This document shows, piece by piece, positions 17,567-27,600 of a stretch of 57,274 bases of DNA. Positions within the stretch are counted from its first letter, which is position 1. Every line of letters starts with the position of its first letter. A program made the translations under genes and the position numbers. The notes beneath the pieces were generated by a model. That model did no database searches. It saw nothing but the letters and a program-made list of their open reading frames with translations, and was not told where the DNA came from. The stretch is from an uncultured Mycoplasmatota bacterium. Lineage in GTDB: Bacteria; Bacillota_I; Bacilli_A; RF39; UBA660. The DNA lies in assembly GCA_946403755.1 (NCBI GenBank), contig CAMJBC010000009.1, positions 1-57,274 on the forward strand, given 5' to 3'.

Positions 17567-20500
17567 TGAACAATTAAAAGCTATTAATGATAGTGGATAT
17601 AACATAATAGTTAGTGCAGGAGCAGGTTCTGGTAAAACTGCAGTATTATCTGAAAGAGTATTACAAAAAATATTAAATGGAACTCATGTAAATGAATTAT
17701 TAATTCTTACTTTTACAAAAGCGGCTGCTGAAGAAATGAAAAGTAGAATTAGAAAGAAAATATCTTCTAATAAAGATCTTTCTCATGAATTAACATTATT
17801 AGATTCTGCATATATAACTACATTTGATAGTTATGCTCTTAGTGTAGTAAAAAAATATCATTATTTACTTAATATTCCAAAAGATATAGGTATAACTGAT
17901 GAATCTATTATTAAAATACAAGAAAAAATAATAATGGATGAAGTATTTGATAGTATGTATGAAAAACCAAGTGAAATTTTTACTTCATTAATTAGAAAGT
18001 ATTGTATTAAAAATGATAGTATGTTTAGAGATTTAATACTTAGTATTGCTAATAGTATAAATTCTAATATAGATAGTGAAGGATTTATATCAAATATTAG
18101 AAATAATTATTATACAAAAGAAAATGTAAATTCATTAATAGATGAATATGAACAACTTATTAACAATAAAATTGATTATATTAAAGATTATTTATCTTTA
18201 GCAGACCATTATTTTGATGAAAATTATGTTCAAAAATTATATGAATCATGTGAATCTATTTTATCTTCTACAATAGATAATCTTTGTGATTTTTCTAAAG
18301 TTAAATTACCAGTAATACCAAGAGGTAGTGATGAAGATGCTAAATCATATAAAGAAGAATTAAAAAATAATTTAGATGAATTATTCGCACTTGGTAAATA
18401 TGGTAATAGAGAAACTATATACAATGATATTATGTCTTCTAAAGATTATGTTTTATGTATCATTAATATAGTAGAAGATTATATAAAAAGACTAAGTGAA
18501 TATAAAAACAGTAATCAAATATATACATTTAAAGATATAGCTTTTAATGCAATTAAAGTAGTTTCTGAAAATGATGAAGTTAGAGATGAAATAAGAGATT
18601 CATTTAAAGAAATAATGATAGATGAATATCAAGATACTAATGATATACAAGATAAGTTCATTAAATTAATTGAGAATAATAATGTATATATGGTAGGAGA
18701 TATTAAACAATCAATTTATAGATTTAATGGATCTAATCCAAGTATATTTAAAGAAAAATATGATAATTATTCTGAAAACAAAAATGGTAGAAAAATAGAT
18801 TTGTTAAAGAACTTCAGAAGTAGAAAAGAAGTATTAAAAGGAATAAATGAATTATTTTCATTATTAATGGATAATTATATTGGTGGAGCAGAATACCAAG
18901 AATCTCATAAAATGGTATATGGTCTTACTGATTATGATGAATTAACAAGTAATATTGATTATGATATGCAAATAATTGAATATGAAACTGATGAAGATAA
19001 AACATATACAAATAATGAAATAGAAATATTTGCTATTGCCAAAGATATAAAAGATAAAATCAATAATAAATTACAAGTATTTGATAAAAAAACTAATACT
19101 CTTAGACCAGCTACTTATAGTGATTTTGTTATTATTTTAGATAGAAGTAAATTTTTTGATGATTTTAAAAAGATATTTGAATATTCTCAAATACCTTTAT
19201 CAATATTAAGAAATGATAAATTAACTACTGGAACAGATATTAATTTAATTAGAAATATAATTGATTTAATTATTAGAATTAAAGATGATGATTTAAATGA
19301 AGATTTTAAATATGATTTTATTAGTATAGGAAGAAGTTTCTTATATGAAATGAATGATGAAGAATTATTTGAAATATATGTTAATAATAGTTATAAAGAT
19401 ACTAAAATATATAAAGATTTTTCGAATATTAAATCAATTAATTCTATAACATGTGGTGAATTATTCTTAAATATTTTAGATATTACTGATTTTTATTCTA
19501 AATTATATAAAATAGGTAATTATAATGAAATAGATACCAGAATAAATACTATGTATGATATTGCAACTCAGTTTAATAATATTGGTTATTCTATTTATGA
19601 CTTTAGAGATTATTTAGATAATGTTATAGAAGAAGGAATAGATATTCAATATGAAAGTAGAAGTGATAATGTAGATTCAGTTAGAATAATGACTATTCAT
19701 AAATCTAAAGGTCTTGAATATCCAATATGTTATTTTGCTGATTTAGATCATAAATATAATTTAAGTGATGTTAATTCTAAAATATTAGTTGATAATAAAT
19801 ATGGTCTTATGATTCCTTCTAGTATGGAAGATACTAATTCTAGTGTTATAAAAGATTTATTTATGAATGAATTCTTAAAAGAAGAGATTAGTGAAAAGAT
19901 TAGGTTATTATATGTTGCTTTAACAAGAGCTAGAGAAAAAATAATCATCTTATTACCTAAAAAGGATAGTAGTATATTAAATAAAAAAGTTACTGGCACT
20001 ATTGAAGATGAAAAAAGAATTAAATTTATGAAACTATCTGATATGGTATATGGATGTGTTAATGATTTAAATAAATATGTAAGTTATATTAATTTAAAAG
20101 ATATACCAATATCCAAAAATTATTTATTTAAACCGAGTAAAAAATCTATAGAATGTGTAGGATGTGAAAAAGTAAATGTTGATGAAATAAATATTTCTTA
20201 CGAAGAAGTAAAATCTAAACATTTTTCACATGAAAATATTAATCTTGTTAATAAAGAAATACATGATAATATGTTATTTGGTACTAAAATACATGAAGTA
20301 TTAGAATTAATAGATTTTAAAAATTATAATCCAAATATTATTAAAGATGAATTTATTAGAAATAAAATAACTAAATTCTTAAATAATGATTTATTGAAAA
20401 ATGTTAAAGATGCAAATATATATCATGAATATGAATTTAGATATGTTAAAGATAATAATGATTATCATGGAATAATAGATTTAATGCTTGAATATTCTGA

Positions 20501-20657
20501 TCATATAGATATTATTGATTATAAGTTAAAAGACATATCTAATGATGACTATAAAAAGCAATTAGAAGGATATAAAGAGTATATAAATAGTGTATCTGAT
20601 AAGAAAGTTAGAATATATTTATATTCAATAATAGATGAAAATATAAAAGAAATGTAA
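17553..20657 (+). CDS. addA: AddA helicase-nuclease (ATP-dependent exonuclease subunit A)
   Basis: A 1034-residue UvrD-like helicase with a C-terminal RecB-type nuclease. Seen in order: Q motif NEQL, Walker A SAGAGSGKT (residues 21-29), LTFTKAAAEEM (Ia), DEYQDTND (II), GDIKQSIYRFNG (III), LLKNFRSR (IV), VRIMTIHKSKGLEYP (V) and LLYVALTRARE (VI). The nuclease follows with FGTKIHEVLEL, GIIDLMLEY and IIDYKL. With AddB it resects broken DNA ends for RecA loading. ATG 17553 is preferred because GGAGGTGAAG lies just upstream; an upstream TTG would run through that site. Confidence 0.95.
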   Translation: MAWTNEQLKAINDSGYNIIVSAGAGSGKTAVLSERVLQKILNGTHVNELLILTFTKAAAEEMKSRIRKKISSNKDLSHELTLLDSAYITTFDSYALSVVKKYHYLLNIPKDIGITDESIIKIQEKIIMDEVFDSMYEKPSEIFTSLIRKYCIKNDSMFRDLILSIANSINSNIDSEGFISNIRNNYYTKENVNSLIDEYEQLINNKIDYIKDYLSLADHYFDENYVQKLYESCESILSSTIDNLCDFSKVKLPVIPRGSDEDAKSYKEELKNNLDELFALGKYGNRETIYNDIMSSKDYVLCIINIVEDYIKRLSEYKNSNQIYTFKDIAFNAIKVVSENDEVRDEIRDSFKEIMIDEYQDTNDIQDKFIKLIENNNVYMVGDIKQSIYRFNGSNPSIFKEKYDNYSENKNGRKIDLLKNFRSRKEVLKGINELFSLLMDNYIGGAEYQESHKMVYGLTDYDELTSNIDYDMQIIEYETDEDKTYTNNEIEIFAIAKDIKDKINNKLQVFDKKTNTLRPATYSDFVIILDRSKFFDDFKKIFEYSQIPLSILRNDKLTTGTDINLIRNIIDLIIRIKDDDLNEDFKYDFISIGRSFLYEMNDEELFEIYVNNSYKDTKIYKDFSNIKSINSITCGELFLNILDITDFYSKLYKIGNYNEIDTRINTMYDIATQFNNIGYSIYDFRDYLDNVIEEGIDIQYESRSDNVDSVRIMTIHKSKGLEYPICYFADLDHKYNLSDVNSKILVDNKYGLMIPSSMEDTNSSVIKDLFMNEFLKEEISEKIRLLYVALTRAREKIIILLPKKDSSILNKKVTGTIEDEKRIKFMKLSDMVYGCVNDLNKYVSYINLKDIPISKNYLFKPSKKSIECVGCEKVNVDEINISYEEVKSKHFSHENINLVNKEIHDNMLFGTKIHEVLELIDFKNYNPNIIKDEFIRNKITKFLNNDLLKNVKDANIYHEYEFRYVKDNNDYHGIIDLMLEYSDHIDIIDYKLKDISNDDYKKQLEGYKEYINSVSDKKVRIYLYSIIDENIKEM

Positions 20658-20660
20658 TAA

Positions 20661-20687
20661 TTAGCACTTGATATTGACAAGTGCTAA
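20661..20687 (+). promoter_or_regulatory. CIRCE operator (HrcA binding site)
   Basis: TTAGCACTT at 20661-20669 and AAGTGCTAA at 20679-20687 form a perfect 9 bp inverted repeat with a 9-base spacer. Consensus CIRCE is TTAGCACTC-N9-GAGTGCTAA, so only the innermost pair differs. It overlaps the -35 box of the htpG promoter, as expected for repression by HrcA. Confidence 0.92.
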
Positions 20688-20702
20688 TTTTAGTATTAGA
20701 AT
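20674..20702 (+). promoter_or_regulatory. SigA-type promoter of htpG
   Basis: TTGACA (20674-20679), 17-base spacer, TAGAAT (20697-20702). The -35 box lies inside the right part of CIRCE, so HrcA binding would block RNA polymerase. Confidence 0.85.
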
Positions 20703-20723
20703 ATTTTTTGAAAGTGAGGAATT

Positions 20724-22595
20724 ATGAAAAAGAGAGAATTTAAATCATCATCAAAAAGAGTATTGGATTTAATGATAAATTCTATTTATACTAACAAAGA
20801 AATCTTTTTGAGAGAATTAATATCAAATGCTAGTGATGCTCTTGATAAATTATCATATTTGTCACTAACTAACAAAGATTTAGATGCTAGTAATCCAAAA
20901 ATCTTTATTGAAAGAGATGAAAAAGAAAGAAAATTAATTATTAAAGATAATGGTATAGGAATGGATGAAGAAGAGTTAGAAAATAACTTGGGTACTATTG
21001 CTGAATCAGGATCTTTAAAATTTAAAGAAAGCCAAGAAAAAGATAGCGAAATAATAGGTCAATTTGGAGTAGGTTTTTATAGTGCTTTTATGGTTTCTAA
21101 GAAAGTAGAAGTGCTAACCAGAAAAGCTGGCAGTGAAGATGCATATTTATGGACTAGTGAAGGAGTAGATGGATATACTCTTGAAAAAACTAGAAAAGAT
21201 AAACCTGGAACTGAAATAACTTTATATTTAAAAGATGATCAAGAGGATGAAGATTATTCAACATTCTTAGATGAGTATACAATTAGAAGAATTGTTAAAA
21301 AATATAGTGATTATATTAGATATCCAATTAATATGGATGTGGAAAATAGTAGATTAAAAGAAGGGTCAGATAAAGAATATGAAACTTATGTAGAAGAAGT
21401 AACATTAAATTCTATGATACCTTTATGGAAAAAAGATAAAAAATCTATTACTGAAGAAGAATATAATAATTTCTATACTTCTAAATTTATGGATATGGAA
21501 AATCCATTACATGTAATTCATAATAATGTAGAAGGTTTAGTTGAATATAAATCTATGTTATTTATTCCTTCTCATGCACCATTTGATTATTATTACAAAG
21601 AATATAAAAAAGGTTTAGAATTATATACTAATGGTGTTCTAATAATGGATAAATGTGAAGAATTATTACCAGACTATTATAGTTTTGTTAAGGGAGTTGT
21701 TGATAGTGATGATTTATCACTTAATATATCTCGTGAAACATTACAAAATGATAGAAAAGTAATAGCTATAGCTAAATCATTAGAAACTAAAATTCATAAT
21801 GAATTATTAACTATGTTAAAAGAAGAACCAGATAAATACAAAAAATTCTTTGATGCTTTTGGTACACAAATTAAATATGGTGTTTATGATATGTATGGAG
21901 CTAATAAAGATAAATTAAAAGATTTATTAATGTTCTATTCTGGAAATAAAAAAGAATTAATAACTTTGGATCAATATGTATCTGATATGCCTAAATCACA
22001 AAAAGAAATATATTATGCATGCGGTGAAAGCTATGATAAGATTGATTCTTTACCACAAATTGAACAAGTTAAGAATAAAAAATTTGATGTATTATATTTA
22101 ACTGGTAATGTCGATGAATTTGCATTACAAGTATTAGAAAAATATGATGATAAACCATTTAAAAATGTTAGTGATAATACACTAGATTTAGAAACTAAAG
22201 AAGAAAAAGAAAATACTAAAAAAGCTAATGAAGAATCTAAAGATATGTTAGATTTCATGAAAGAAAGCTTAAATGGTGAAGTAGTAGATGTTAGATTAAC
22301 AAATAAGATTTCATCACATCCAGTATTTTTATCAACACAAGGTGTAATAAGTACTCAAATGGAAAAAGTATTTAATGCTATGCCAATAGATAATGGCCAA
22401 AAAGCTGAATTAATTTTAGAAATAAATGAAAATCATCCAATTGTTGATAAATTAAAGAAATTATATGATAAAGATAAGGATAAATTAAAAGATTATTCTA
22501 AGATATTATATTCAGAAGCTAGATTGATTGAAGGATTGCCTTTAGATAATCCAACTGAAATATCTAATTTAATATGTGATTTAATATCAAAATAA
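20724..22595 (+). CDS. htpG: HSP90-family chaperone HtpG
   Basis: A 623-residue cytoplasmic chaperone of normal length. The N-terminal GHKL ATPase is complete: ELISNASDALDKL, IKDNGIGMDEEEL, GTIAESGS and GQFGVGFYSAFMV. The middle domain has SRETLQND with the catalytic Arg, and the C-terminal dimerisation domain follows an acidic/Lys-rich linker near residue 495. ATG 20724 has GTGAGGA upstream. HtpG in Bacillus is usually not under HrcA control, while here a CIRCE operator sits on the promoter, so repression by HrcA is expected. Confidence 0.96.
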   Translation: MKKREFKSSSKRVLDLMINSIYTNKEIFLRELISNASDALDKLSYLSLTNKDLDASNPKIFIERDEKERKLIIKDNGIGMDEEELENNLGTIAESGSLKFKESQEKDSEIIGQFGVGFYSAFMVSKKVEVLTRKAGSEDAYLWTSEGVDGYTLEKTRKDKPGTEITLYLKDDQEDEDYSTFLDEYTIRRIVKKYSDYIRYPINMDVENSRLKEGSDKEYETYVEEVTLNSMIPLWKKDKKSITEEEYNNFYTSKFMDMENPLHVIHNNVEGLVEYKSMLFIPSHAPFDYYYKEYKKGLELYTNGVLIMDKCEELLPDYYSFVKGVVDSDDLSLNISRETLQNDRKVIAIAKSLETKIHNELLTMLKEEPDKYKKFFDAFGTQIKYGVYDMYGANKDKLKDLLMFYSGNKKELITLDQYVSDMPKSQKEIYYACGESYDKIDSLPQIEQVKNKKFDVLYLTGNVDEFALQVLEKYDDKPFKNVSDNTLDLETKEEKENTKKANEESKDMLDFMKESLNGEVVDVRLTNKISSHPVFLSTQGVISTQMEKVFNAMPIDNGQKAELILEINENHPIVDKLKKLYDKDKDKLKDYSKILYSEARLIEGLPLDNPTEISNLICDLISK

Positions 22596-22597
22596 GG

Positions 22598-22621
22598 AAA
22601 GTGTAAATCTACACTTTTTTT
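22598..22621 (+). terminator. Rho-independent terminator after htpG
   Basis: AAAGTGTA (22598-22605) pairs with TACACTTT (22610-22617) around a 4-base loop and is followed by T residues. Confidence 0.9.
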
Positions 22622-22631
22622 ATTTAAGGTA

Positions 22632-22660
22632 TTGCAATTTCATTGATTATTTTTTATAAT
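22632..22660 (+). promoter_or_regulatory. SigA-type promoter of surface-fibre unit A
   Basis: TTGCAA (22632-22637), 17-base spacer, TATAAT (22655-22660). The -10 continues as TATAATTAAGTCA, an identical 13-mer to the one upstream of the minus-strand TasA-like gene (45088-45100 complement). Confidence 0.75.
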
Positions 22661-22716
22661 TAAGTCAGTATGATAGGTGAAATCATATTGTACTACTATG
22701 ATTGAAAGGAGTGATT

Positions 22717-23490
22717 ATGGCAAAGGGCGATGTCGTAGTAAAAGCCGATAAAATAAGACGTTGGCAAAAAATGGGCAAATACATTAAGCTAACGCTTCTG
22801 ATATTATTGCTTATACTAATAGTGATATACCTTGTCCTAAAAGTCTTTTTCAGTGATGGTAGTTTCTCAGTATCCATTGATAACAATGATATGTTATATA
22901 GTGGTTTAGCAATGTATGAGAGCAGGAACGATCCAATGCCTAAAAGAAGATTGTCGGCCAAGGATGTTCAATTTATGGATAATATTTCCATTAAGTGGCT
23001 TCCAAGTAACATTGATATAGAAGCCGAAGGTTCTCATAATGGTGATAACTATGTAGCATATACATTTTTCATTGAGAATCAAGGAAACTTAATGTTTAAT
23101 TATTGGTATAACGTTGCCATGACAGATGTTATGAGAAATGCTGATGAAGCACTTCGAATAATGATTATAATCAATGGCGAAAGAACGGTATATGCAAAAC
23201 CTAGTCCTATGAATGGTGATGCAGAATGTGCATTATATAGTGGCAATAGATCTAATAAATGCCAAGAAAAATCAACACCATTTAGAGATGATGAGGATGG
23301 AACAATAATTTTACAAAAAAGAGCAAACGTACAACCTGGTGATATTGATAGAATTACTGTAGTTGTATGGATTGAGGGTGATGACCCAGAGTGTCTAGAT
23401 AATCTTATCGGTGGACGCGTGAGATTAGATATGAAAATAATAGAAGAACATACTGAGGAAAGTATAAAAGATAAGGAGAGTGCTTTATGA
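22717..23490 (+). CDS. Membrane-anchored exported protein of the fibre locus
   Basis: ATG 22717 has GAAAGGAG just upstream; the longer TTG frame begins in that site. The 257-residue product has a basic N terminus, a membrane segment at about residues 26-48 (LTLLILLLILIVIYLVLKVF) and an extracellular beta-rich domain. Near the end it carries VVWIEGDDPECLDN, which matches VYMWVEGQDVDCEN in the next gene; this W-[IV]-E-G-x-D-x-x-C motif suggests homologous folds. Other Cys (AECALYSGNRSNKC) may pair. No catalytic motif is seen. Codon use is less AT-biased in the first 250 bases than in its neighbours. Its stop overlaps the next ATG (ATGA), so coupling with the TasA-like gene is likely. A minor subunit or assembly anchor is my inference. 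Confidence 0.7.
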   Translation: MAKGDVVVKADKIRRWQKMGKYIKLTLLILLLILIVIYLVLKVFFSDGSFSVSIDNNDMLYSGLAMYESRNDPMPKRRLSAKDVQFMDNISIKWLPSNIDIEAEGSHNGDNYVAYTFFIENQGNLMFNYWYNVAMTDVMRNADEALRIMIIINGERTVYAKPSPMNGDAECALYSGNRSNKCQEKSTPFRDDEDGTIILQKRANVQPGDIDRITVVVWIEGDDPECLDNLIGGRVRLDMKIIEEHTEESIKDKESAL

Positions 23491-24572
23491 AAAGAGCAAA
23501 TAAGAGAAAGAAAAATAGTAAGATTAAATCATTAGTGTTATTGCTATTCTTAACAATTGTTATGTTATCAACTGCAACATATGCATGGTTCACTTCAAAC
23601 AGAACTGTATCTATTAATACAATCAATGTTAATGTAGCAGCAACATCTGGTTTACAAATTTCTGCTGATGCTATCACATGGAAATCTGTATTATCAAATG
23701 ATGATTTAAAAAATGCTTCAAATACATATGGTGGAGCAGATAACCATATTGTAGCTGAAATGTCTCCAGTTTCAACAGCTGGTACAGTAGCTAGTGGTTT
23801 ATTAAAAATGTATAGTGGTACTGTAGAAGGTGACTCTGGTGGTAATATGGCTCTTACAACTGCAGCTTTAACAGATGCTTCTGGAAAGTATGTTGTGTTT
23901 GATATATTCCTAAAAGTTGATACAGGTGGAACTGTATATCTACAAGCAGGTAGTGGTACAACTGTTAAAAGTGGGGAAACATCAAAAGGTTTAGAAAATG
24001 CAGCTAGATATGCATTCTTAGTTGAAGGAAATGGTTCTTCAACAGCAACATCTAGTTCATTACAAAGTTTAATGACTGGTACATCTAGTACTTTAACTAT
24101 TGTTGAACCAAACTATGATGCTCACACAGCAACAGGTGTTTCAAATGCTGTTACATATTATAATTTCCCTTCAACAGGAACAGGATCAATATCAGCTGGA
24201 ACAAGTTCTTCACCAGTTAATTATTATGGTGTTGATGGAGCTGTAACTAATATTGCATTAACTAGTACTAACCCTCCAGGATTAAGTGGAGTAGTAACTG
24301 GTCAATTTGATCAAAAATGGGGAACAATATTTAAAACTAACACTGCATTCTCAACTGCAGCAACTGGTTTTGGATATATTAGTGGAACTGGTACAAGTGC
24401 TACAACTAACCATTATCCAGCATTATTAAGTTTACAAGCTGGTGTTACTAAAGTAAGAGTATATATGTGGGTTGAAGGACAAGATGTAGACTGCGAAAAC
24501 AATGCATCTGGTACTAACTTATCTTATACAATTTATCTAACTCTTGATGATTATGGAACTAACAACGGATAA
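23487..24572 (+). CDS. TasA/camelysin-like secreted protein (candidate major fibre subunit)
   Basis: A 361-residue exported protein. A basic start, a hydrophobic stretch and TATYAWFTSNRTVSINTI (about residues 29-46) have the form of a SipW-type signal: cleavage after T-Y-A with W-F following and a Thr/Asn/Ser-rich strand. The mature part is Thr/Ser/Gly-rich, beta-predicted and low in charge. VYMWVEGQDVDCEN near the end matches the upstream gene. Codons ending in C (AAC, TTC) are more frequent than in neighbouring housekeeping genes, consistent with high expression. It ends with a strong terminator, so unit A has only two genes. Best guess is a TasA-like filament subunit; homology to TasA itself is not proven from the sequence alone. 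Confidence 0.75.
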   Translation: MKRANKRKKNSKIKSLVLLLFLTIVMLSTATYAWFTSNRTVSINTINVNVAATSGLQISADAITWKSVLSNDDLKNASNTYGGADNHIVAEMSPVSTAGTVASGLLKMYSGTVEGDSGGNMALTTAALTDASGKYVVFDIFLKVDTGGTVYLQAGSGTTVKSGETSKGLENAARYAFLVEGNGSSTATSSSLQSLMTGTSSTLTIVEPNYDAHTATGVSNAVTYYNFPSTGTGSISAGTSSSPVNYYGVDGAVTNIALTSTNPPGLSGVVTGQFDQKWGTIFKTNTAFSTAATGFGYISGTGTSATTNHYPALLSLQAGVTKVRVYMWVEGQDVDCENNASGTNLSYTIYLTLDDYGTNNG

Positions 24573-24593
24573 TAGATAAAAATATATTAAAAT

Positions 24594-24618
24594 AACGTGC
24601 TAAAAAGCACGTTTTTTT
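24594..24618 (+). terminator. Rho-independent terminator of unit A
   Basis: AACGTGC (24594-24600) pairs with GCACGTT (24607-24613), loop TAAAAA, then a T tract. Confidence 0.92.
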
Positions 24619-24619
24619 G

Positions 24620-24648
24620 TTGAATAAAACCCTTGATTTTGGTATAAT
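24620..24648 (+). promoter_or_regulatory. Promoter of surface-fibre unit B
   Basis: TTGAAT (24620-24625), 17-base spacer, extended -10 TGG-TATAAT (24640-24648). It starts directly at the end of the preceding terminator T tract and would drive the 9.7 kb solenoid gene. Confidence 0.75.
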
Positions 24649-24678
24649 TTTATTATAGTGGGAGAGTAGATTTTTAGT

Positions 24679-27600
24679 ATGCTTAAAAATATAAAATACA
24701 ACTTAAAAAAATTACTAAAAAATAGAAAAATAGTAGTACTTACAATACTATTAGTTTTAGTGTTGAATTTTGTTGTTTTATATAATACTTTCTCAGAAAA
24801 AACTACTTCTACAGTATGGGATGGAAGTATAGCTGAAAAGTTTAGTTCAGGAACAGGAAATATTAAAGATCCTTATGTAATTAGTGATGGTTCTGAACTA
24901 GCTTATTTTTTCACATTAATAAATGGTAATGATTATCTAGAATATTTCAATAAATACTACGTAATTGATAACAATATTGATTTAGATGGTAGAGACTTTT
25001 CATTTGCTAAATCAGGTAAAGATTTTAGTGGACATGTTGATGGACAAGGATACTCAATATTTAATTTTAAATTAAGTAAAAGTTATTCAGATGGTAGCAG
25101 TGATAATTATTCATTATTTGATAACTTATCTGGAGCAACAATAGAAAACATTAATTTCAAAGATATCACAATAGAAGCAGGAAATGGTATGAAAGTACTT
25201 GATGTTATTGAAGAAAATGTAACTATTGAAGATGATTCTACTAAAGAAGAAAATAAAACAGTAGAAGAAAATAATACAGTAATTGAAGAAAACAAGACTG
25301 TTGAGGAAAATAAAACCGTAGAAGAACCTGTTGAAAAGAATGAAACAGTTAAGGAAGAAAATAATACAGTAATTGAAGAAAATAAAACAATAGAAGAACC
25401 TAAAAAAGAAGAAAATAAGACTATAGAAGAAAAGAAATCTACAGAAACTAAAAAATCTATCGAAATAAATGAAACTAAAAAAGGCAATTCTACTATTGAA
25501 GATACAAATGAAACTGCATTTATTCATAATTACAATGTTAGAAAAGTAAGTAATGAAACTATTATTGAAGAAGAAAACAATAAATTAAAAGTTAATGTTT
25601 CTTTATTTAAAAATGTTGATAATTCTAAAATTAAAAATATTAGTGTTAATAATATTAAAATTACTTCAGTATTAAATGATAATTATGAAGTGGCATCATC
25701 ATTATTCATACTAAATGACATTGAATATAATACTTTAGTTAATATTAATATTAATGGTAGAAGTTTATTAGATGATACTACTCAATTAATTTATAATTAT
25801 AATGGTGCTAGTATTAAGACTATTTTATATACTAATAGTTCATTAGATTTGATTAAAGATTTTGATGAAAATGATGAATTTTATAAATATACATTAAGTG
25901 GTGGAAAGGCTACATTTGAAAAAAATTATCAAGTTGATGCTATTTTATCTTTATTAAATGAAGAATCAGATGTAGAATGGACTTTCTCAAATGCAATATT
26001 TAGAATGCTTAATACAGGAATGGATAAAATATTAATGCGTTCTATTAAATTAAGAGCTTCTGTTCCAACAGCACATGCTAATGGAAAAGAAAATGGTACT
26101 GTATATATAAACAATTATGAAGCGGATTATAACTATTATATGGGACTTAATTATACATATAGTAGCGATGGAAGAATACCTTCTAAAGTAAATAAAAATT
26201 TATATAATGATAATAATTTAGTATATGTTCAATTAAATTATTTTGGAACAGATGCTGATGGGGATTATACAGGATATGTTTCTGCTGATGATAGAGAAAA
26301 TAAATTTGTTTATTATGTAGTAGCTCCAGTAGAAGAAATTCTTGGTGAAGAAGTAGTTAGAATAGAATTAATTGATAATCCATTTGCAGATAGACCTACT
26401 GGTAAAGCATTTAATGGATGGGTTACTAAAGATAGTGATAGTTTAATTAAACTAGATACCGATACATATACTAGATATATTGTTATTCCTGTATCATATG
26501 CTAATGATAACACTCCAAATTCAGTAAGTGTTGATATTTATGCATCATGGACTAGAGAACATTATGGAGAAGTTAGTGGAAGTTTTCAAAACTCTCAACA
26601 AGATAATTTAGATGCATATGGTGCTCATTTAATAAATGAAGAACAAATTTATGTAGAACCATTAACAGGATATTATATCTACGGTGGTACTGTATATAAT
26701 GGAGACAGATATCCAAGATATACTTATACAGAGACTGGTACTTATATAACTGGTAATAATACAAGATGTAGACAAACTGCATGTCGTTATTTTGAACAAG
26801 CACCAGCTACTTATAATGCTTCATATGAGTATTATCAATTGTTAAATGGACAAATGGTAGCATATCAACCTATAGTAACAATTACTGTTGATTACGTAGT
26901 ACCTTTAGGTGAATCAGTTGCTGGATATTATAGAAAAGTTACTGATAATAAAGTACCAAGAGGTGCTAATTATGGTGATTATTATTATCAATACACAGGT
27001 AATAATTCATCAAATACACACCCATTATTCTATAGTAGGGAAGATCAAGTATGTAATACTACTGGTGGATGTGCAGTAACAAATAATACAATTTATGAAA
27101 TGATTCCATATTATGATAATTTTGGAAATCCAAATGTTGCTGTATCTGGCGGTGAATATTATTATTTAGCTACAAGAGATACAAATATATTAAGAGTAAC
27201 TGGTAATGTATCTGGTACATGGGGAACAGGATTTACTAAGCCTTTTACTTTAACTGCATTATATAATCATGCTAATCATCCTAATAATTATTGGAGTATT
27301 AGTAACTATAGAGTAACATCATATACTGATTTAAGAGTAGAACATATTCGTATGAATAGTGGAGTAGGTCTTATTAACAATAACTCTAGTAGAGCATATA
27401 ATGCATATGGAATATTTAGTGCTGCTTATAAAAATATTAAAATTGGTAGAGGTGTTACAAAATATAATAATGATAATGCCACTATCAATGCTATTGCTGG
27501 AAGCCATAACGGAAATAATGCTGATACAGGAAGTAATACTATTAAATATAAAATGATTGTTGAATCAGGAGTTTATAATGGTGCTTCAGCAACAACATTA

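Noticed and set aside
23487-24572. Type IV pilin or flagellin
   Set aside because: There is no prepilin G-F/M-E site or flagellin N-terminal helix; the T-Y-A-W-F signal fits a SipW-type substrate.
25107-25527. Two antisense frames opposite the E-N-K-T-V stalk
   Set aside because: Ser/Phe low-complexity products are the mirror of the Glu/Lys/Thr codons and have no independent support.
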